A DNA stretch of 64,000 nucleotides from Paguma larvata (Eukaryota; Chordata; Mammalia; Carnivora; Viverridae). The DNA lies in NCBI GenBank assembly GCA_030068075.1, contig CM057830.1:23158247-23222246 (forward strand), written 5' to 3'. The stretch's first letter is position 1. Each line of letters begins with the position of its first letter. The position numbers and the translations under genes were made by a program. The notes under the pieces are model-generated. The model worked only from the letters and a program-made list of their open reading frames with translations, was not told the DNA's origin and made no database searches. This document shows, one piece after another, positions 58,776-64,000 of this stretch.

Positions 58776-59375
58776 GCAGCATGACTAAATAAAAATATTT
58801 GATTGTATTCCTTAAAATAATTACTTCAATTTATCAAAAATGACAAATTAAAAATTTAAAAAGAAAACAGACAGTCTTTAACTTATTGTTAACTGTCAGT
58901 GGTTATCTGCTCTGATATAAGCTTATGCAAGGAGAAGTGTTCTAGTTACTCATATTAGCATCGATGCTTCTGTTGTTAAATAGATTAACCCAGTGTTAAA
59001 TGAGGAGTTGGTTACATATATTGGTATTAAGATGGCTTTATTGCCGAGCTTGAACTCTTTCTTAATTGATGGCTACTTTTAGGTCAACTATGGTTGTATT
59101 TATGTTTACTCTCTAAACAAGATTGTATCCTTTTTCTAAAACGCTGTACCTCTTTAGATTATATTTTAAATTTACATTAGAAGTTTTAGGTTTTTTAGGT
59201 AAGTTTAAAATTGACCTGAGATTCCGTTCTGTCACCAGACTTGTTAGGCTTTTCACCTCTACTTACAAACCAATGCAAGGTATAAAATTACTCCAGATGA
59301 ACTGAACATACTGGGTAAAAGTCACTAAAATAAGTATATTTATGACTGTCAAAGAGATAAAGAGATAGCAGTTAC
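58776..59375. other. Unique AT-rich DNA
   Basis: No repeat or gene recognised. Confidence 0.4.
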
Positions 59376-59379
59376 CCAA

Positions 59380-60535
59380 AAAAAACAATTACTAAGTAAT
59401 TATAATTTCTAACAGTTTACAAAAGAAGGTCTTAAAGTAACCAAAAGAACAAAACTAGTGGACATATAAAATAAATTTCATTATTGGAGAAGATTTTTGT
59501 AATATATATAACAAAGGATCACTATTCCAAATATGCATATATCTCCTACTTAACAAGAAACAACCCAGTTAACAAATAGTGAAAATATTTAAGCAGATAA
59601 TCAAAGAAGTCAATAAACACACAGAGAGTTTTCATCTTCATTAGTAATCAGGAAAATTCCAATTAAACAACATATATGTACTACTTTCTACTGGTCATAT
59701 TGGTAACGTTTTAAATACTGTTTAACACTTGTAAGGTTGATGAAATGGCTCCACCTATGCAAATTGATTAAATAAATCTAAAACCTTATCACCCAGAAAT
59801 TTGACTTTTGGTATTTACCCTGGAGAAATACTCATACACATGTATTAAAGACATGCACAAGAATATTGTTTATTTTCAGTGCTGTTTATAATAGAGAAAC
59901 ATTGACTCCAAAAGTAGTCAGACAAAAGCTATCAAAAGGGGATAAATAAACTATGCCAAAGCATATTATGAAAAAGTATACTGAAATTAAATAAAATGCA
60001 TTAACTATATTTATATGTTTCAATATGTGGGGGAATTTCAAAAATGTTAGTGACTAATATATGATTGGCATAATAGAAAATATTTATGTATATTAACACA
60101 TAGGGTCATCTGTGGTAGAGCAAGCTACTTTTGATCTCGGGGTTATAAGTTCAAGGTCCATGTTGGGTGTGGAGATTATTTTTAAAAAACAACATAAAAT
60201 AACACTAGAGAATTTGCATGGCTACTTATTAATAGTATTTACCTTAGTATAATAGAGGAGTGATTCAATGGTGGAGGTGGTGATTTAAGAGGACTTTAGC
60301 TTTACAAGTGATGTTTCTAATTATTTTTGTTAAAAAAATACCTATATTCATATTTTCAGTAGTTTGTAAAGTATGTACAGAGGGACAAAGGTGTTCAAGA
60401 GTAAACTAAATCACAAAAAGTGGTAAATTCTGGAGCTTGCACTGTAGATACATGTTATTTTTATTTATTTTCTGTGCTTTTCAAATTTATAAATATTTTT
60501 CAAGATAAATTTATCAGAAAAAAAATATTTTAAGA
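59380..60535 (+). mobile_element. Old LINE-1 3' end, interrupted by a SINE
   Basis: 'cccagaaatttgacttttgg', 'ccctggagaaatactcatac', 'atgcacaagaatattgttta' and 'ggataaataaactatgcc' track the end of L1 ORF2. A 3'UTR-like tail follows ('tttttatttattttctgtgc', 'tttataaatatttttcaaga'). Heavily decayed. Confidence 0.7.
60102..60190 (+). mobile_element. Older carnivore SINE (short type)
   Basis: Diverged tRNA-like head 'gggtcatctgtggtagagca', 'ttcaaggtccatgttgggtg' and 'tggagattatttttaaaaa'. Same short type as 31164-31294. No CT stretch. Confidence 0.75.
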
Positions 60536-60539
60536 ATGC

Positions 60540-61215
60540 TCAACAGATGAACTTTAGAAAGCACCGAGCATATATGAAAATTAACAGAGGAATTAATATC
60601 AAAAGCAGAATAAAAGGACAAAGAAATTCCAAAAAGACATATAAACGAATAATTAGGAGACCAGAAGCAATAGCTTGCAGAGTTCCAACATCATTCATCT
60701 CTTAGGAAATGAATAAAGAAAATGTCCAAGAATCAATATTTGAAGTGATGATGTCAGAGAATTTTCAAGAAGTGGAAATGAGTCCACTGATTAAAAGTGC
60801 ACATTGAATGTCCAATAAGACAATAGAAATAAATCCACTCCTAGACATGCTGGTCAATGAGAACAGCTGAGCTACCAGAAACAAAAGTTAGAATACCTAG
60901 CAGAAACAAAAGGAAAGACAGTTGGGATGACAGCAAGCTTCTCATCTACAGGCTAGATGCCAAAAAACAATAGATTTCATAAAAGTAGGAAGATAAAAAT
61001 CAATCAACCTCAAATTCTATGCCTAGCTAAACTATTGCTAAGAAGGTAAAATAAAGATATTTTCTGACACCGAAGGACTTTGGCACTGAATTTTCTGCCT
61101 GTAAAATCACAGAAGAGCTGGGAGGCTTCTGAAGCAAGAAATAAAAAGAAGGCAAGTGGCCAGAATGAATTCAAGTAACAATGCATTTTTTTCCTTTCTT
61201 TTCTCTCAAAAAAAG
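60540..61215 (+). mobile_element. L1/HAL1-like fragment
   Basis: 'acaataagac'-type and 'aggctagatgccaaaaaaca', 'cctcaaattctatgcctagc' and 'ggtaaaataaagatattttc' follow the L1-related block found in old L1 and HAL1 elements. No intact frame. Confidence 0.5.
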
Positions 61216-62588
61216 ATAAAGCTTCTGCTTAGCAGTCAATCAAATTTTCATTATTTTTCCTTTGGAAAACAAGGGAAGTAAAGAAAAACTTCCTATTCTG
61301 CTTCTAAAAGTTTATTTTTGATAAAACTCTGTGAAAAGTGAAGAGTAAGTCGAATATTTGATGAATTGGTGCATTTCATGGCACTACAGGCTAATCGGCA
61401 GTCTTTGACCCTAATGCAGACCGCCGTAGAAAACAGTGTGAAAATGACATGTAGCTTTTCTTTTATAACCAGAAAGTAAGAGCTGGACGTTTAGATAAGT
61501 ATACAGCTGTTCTCTTTGTACACGCATTACCAAGATTGCCTTTTATTTGAAGTTTTGTTTGGCAAACATCTCCCATGTTTTGATGATGGGAGACTTGTGG
61601 AGGTTTTCAAAGGACTTGGGGGAAAGTAGTGCACAGAATGTGACAAGTGGCCACACTGACACTTGTCATTATTTTATACAAATGCATAGTGAAGAGGAAT
61701 GGAATCCACCCCTAATTCCATGGTGATCTACTTCAGATCATTAAAGGAACTATAGTACAGGGTACGTGATAAGCACTAAGTGATTGTATATTGTACTAAT
61801 AATAATTACCTTGCCCTTCTGATGTATTAAGCTTATTTTAAAGATCAAGAATAATGGATTATCTATTCAATTCTTTACCTAGTAGACCATGCAGGTGAAT
61901 ATAAGTATATGAAATGGAATAAAACACAGCCATGCATAGATCAGTGATGTTAAAATGTCATGAACCAAGAATTACGAATATACCAATTGTGTACTCAGGA
62001 GCTTCTTGAGGAACAAATAATGGATTTTATGTTCCTTTAAACACTATAAAGTTCTAGATAAATGTAAGCTAATTTATTGTTATTTCAGCAGCATTAAAGT
62101 GGCGATTTTCTAAGTAAACTCTCCATGCTGTTTCAAACTAAATTATGAAAATCAAGTGAACTTTCATTGGGCCCACGTATTTTGAACCATGGAATATATA
62201 TAATGTGGAATGGGTTATTAAGACAGCATTTAGGACTAGGCCTCACTAATATTTTCTACTGGGATGATTTCATAGGTTTGAAAAGAGAAAAATAGGAGTT
62301 GCTATAACTAAAAATGATAAAATAAAGACCATCAGTTTTCTGGCCCTTCAGGAATAAGATTTCAATTTTACAAAGAAAGAAAAAAAAGAGGGAAGTCCTA
62401 AACAGAGTATGTATTCAGACCTATATCACTTTTAAAATAGAGATATGGTAATCCTTGGGAATGTCCGTGGAGACAATTTGCACCTGACTTTGAGAAGCTA
62501 TACACCATAGATTTTGTTGTCACTGAGCCTTGACAGCCACTGTAAACCTCTTCTGATGCAATGTGTGTCTTCCCTTCTTTTTCAGAAC
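61216..62588. other. Unique DNA
   Basis: No gene or repeat recognised. Confidence 0.4.
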
Positions 62589-62604
62589 CAAAAATAATTG
62601 TTTA

Positions 62605-62812
62605 GGGGTACCTGGGTGGCTCATTTGCTTAAGCATCTGACTCTTGATTTTGGCTCAGGTCATGATCTCACGGTTCCATGAATTTGAGCCCTGCATCTGG
62701 CTCTGCACTAACAGCATGGACCCTGCTTGGGACTCTGTCCCTCTCTCTCTGCCTCTCTCCTGCTCATACACATGCATTCTCTCTGTCTCTCAAAATGGAT
62801 AAATAAACTTAA
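62605..62812 (+). mobile_element. Felid SINEC element
   Basis: Head 'ggggtacctgggtggctcat', a 'catggaccctgcttgggact' body and a CT stretch. The target duplication 'aaaaataattgttta' is perfect (62590-62604 and 62813-62827). Confidence 0.95.
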
Positions 62813-62827
62813 AAAAATAATTGTTTA

Positions 62828-64000
62828 CTAGATAATATAGAAATATGCCTTATTCCTCTGTGTTTTAGTAGTTAAATACCTTTTATTTTTCTAGGTATGT
62901 GAGCCCAACCATTGAAGCTTTCTTCATTATGGGCTTTGGGAGGGAGCCATGAAAATGATACGTGATATCTTATAATGATATAAAGGTTCTGACCACAGTT
63001 CGATTGAAAAAAATGTAACTGAGTTGTTTTTCTCTTATTTGTAGCCTATTCCACTCATATACCTCTTTTAAATAAGATCGTGACTCCAATCTCAGAACAT
63101 CTGAGGAACATGCCCAAGGCCTCAGGGATGTATTAACATCAAGGCTCGTTTTCAGGTTGTAAGCAAGAACGCCTTACATTTTGAGCACAGTCATAGAAAG
63201 TTCAAAATGGAAAAAAATAATTTATAAAGTCAAAGCCTAACTCTCCTCACTTTATCATATTACCTCAATACTACACTGCTAGGTCAGTGTGAAGATGTGG
63301 GACAATTAATTTTCTTGTTATTTTGTCCTGACCATAAATACAGTACAAGTCCATCATGACAGATGCCATCTTTTTCTGTTTTGTATTTAATAATTAGAAA
63401 GCAGATTGTCTAAAGAGAAAATCCACACTTATCCTGCAACAACTTACAGTCATGTTAAAATATCTATGAGTATAGGATAAATGAAAATATGTTATACTTT
63501 GAAAATTAACATTTGCCAAATTCACAGAGTACCTAGAAATTATCAAACCTATCTGGGCTAGAAATATGACCACAAAGCACAGGTATCTAATTTAGAACCT
63601 GTTCTTATGATAAACCTTTGTGCGTTACTATAGATATGTGAGAACCTTAAATTAATGTTTTAGGATGATCCATTATATGGAAATGTGTGAAGGCATTTTC
63701 AGTCTTTAGTGAGGACATAACATTGTCACTATCCTATCGAACAATGGAATGGCTATAATCTGCCCCATCAGATAGATGTATTCTTGATAAGATATAATTT
63801 ACATTGGATCTTCCAAAAGGATAGCGGTTATCTTGAACTGTGAGATTGATGTTTTAGAAAGATTCCATAGACACATAATAGGAAAATTCATTATCAAATG
63901 GATTTTTGTCCAAAAATAGCTAAGTATTGTGTGTACATATACATATGCTCATGTTTCTTAATTCCAAGTTTGCTTCTAAAACAGCAGTAAGTAATCTAAA
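62828..64000. other. Unique AT-rich DNA to the window end
   Basis: No gene or repeat recognised. Confidence 0.4.

Overview
This window is mammalian nuclear DNA, most likely from a cat-family carnivore (Felidae). The main evidence is 16 copies of a tRNA-derived SINE. Each has a head close to 'cacctgggtggctcag', a body reading 'gctcagagcctggagcctgc' in the better copies, a CT-rich stretch and an AATAAATAAA-type tail. That layout is characteristic of feline SINEC elements and unlike the canid type. The DNA is AT-rich, CpG-poor and gene-poor. I found no protein-coding exon, CpG-island promoter, RNA gene or bacterial/viral operon. The short open frames are chance frames or translations of repeats. 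The window is either intergenic or deep inside a large intron.

Layout, left to right. 1-2380: Tigger1-type DNA transposon, cut by the window edge and carrying one SINE. 3090-4350: 3' end of a LINE-1 (L1), with two SINEs behind it (to 4929). 5228-5800: a MIR split by an LTR-like repeat. About 5.8-13.2 kb: mostly unique DNA with an L2 end, two SINEs and a CA repeat. 13.2-16.4 kb: an antisense L1, then a long antisense L2 carrying a MER5-like element, then a SINE. 17.1-22.3 kb: the longest unique stretch, with one CA microsatellite. 22.4-30.2 kb: SINEs, an old L1 with a readable reverse-transcriptase FADD motif, a MIR, and an MLT1A-like LTR interrupted by both an L1 and a young SINE. 31-41.6 kb: SINEs, L1 ends, an MLT1-like LTR, microsatellites and a MER20 split by an L1. 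41796-42703: a solo LTR with matching 6-bp target duplications. 43.0-48.4 kb: an LTR-like repeat, a 5'-inverted L1, a SINE and a second, short 5'-inverted L1. 49.0-54.3 kb: a SINE, an old L1-like block, a MER5-like element and an unidentified retroinsertion at 53806-54243. 54.3-64 kb: mostly unique DNA with an LTR-like repeat, an L1/HAL1-like block and a last SINE.

Nothing here works together as a pathway. The window records successive mobile-element insertions, with nesting that gives relative ages: MIR, L2 and MER elements oldest, then MaLR LTRs and old L1s, then carnivore L1s, the solo LTR and felid SINEs. The observations most worth checking are the 438-bp insert of unrecognised sequence flanked by perfect 19-bp duplications (53787-54262), the solo LTR (41796-42703), the two twin-primed L1s, and a tail-only insertion at 35703-35750. 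I did not find a new enzymatic or defence system. Repeat family names come from recognising consensus features by eye, so subfamily labels are provisional.
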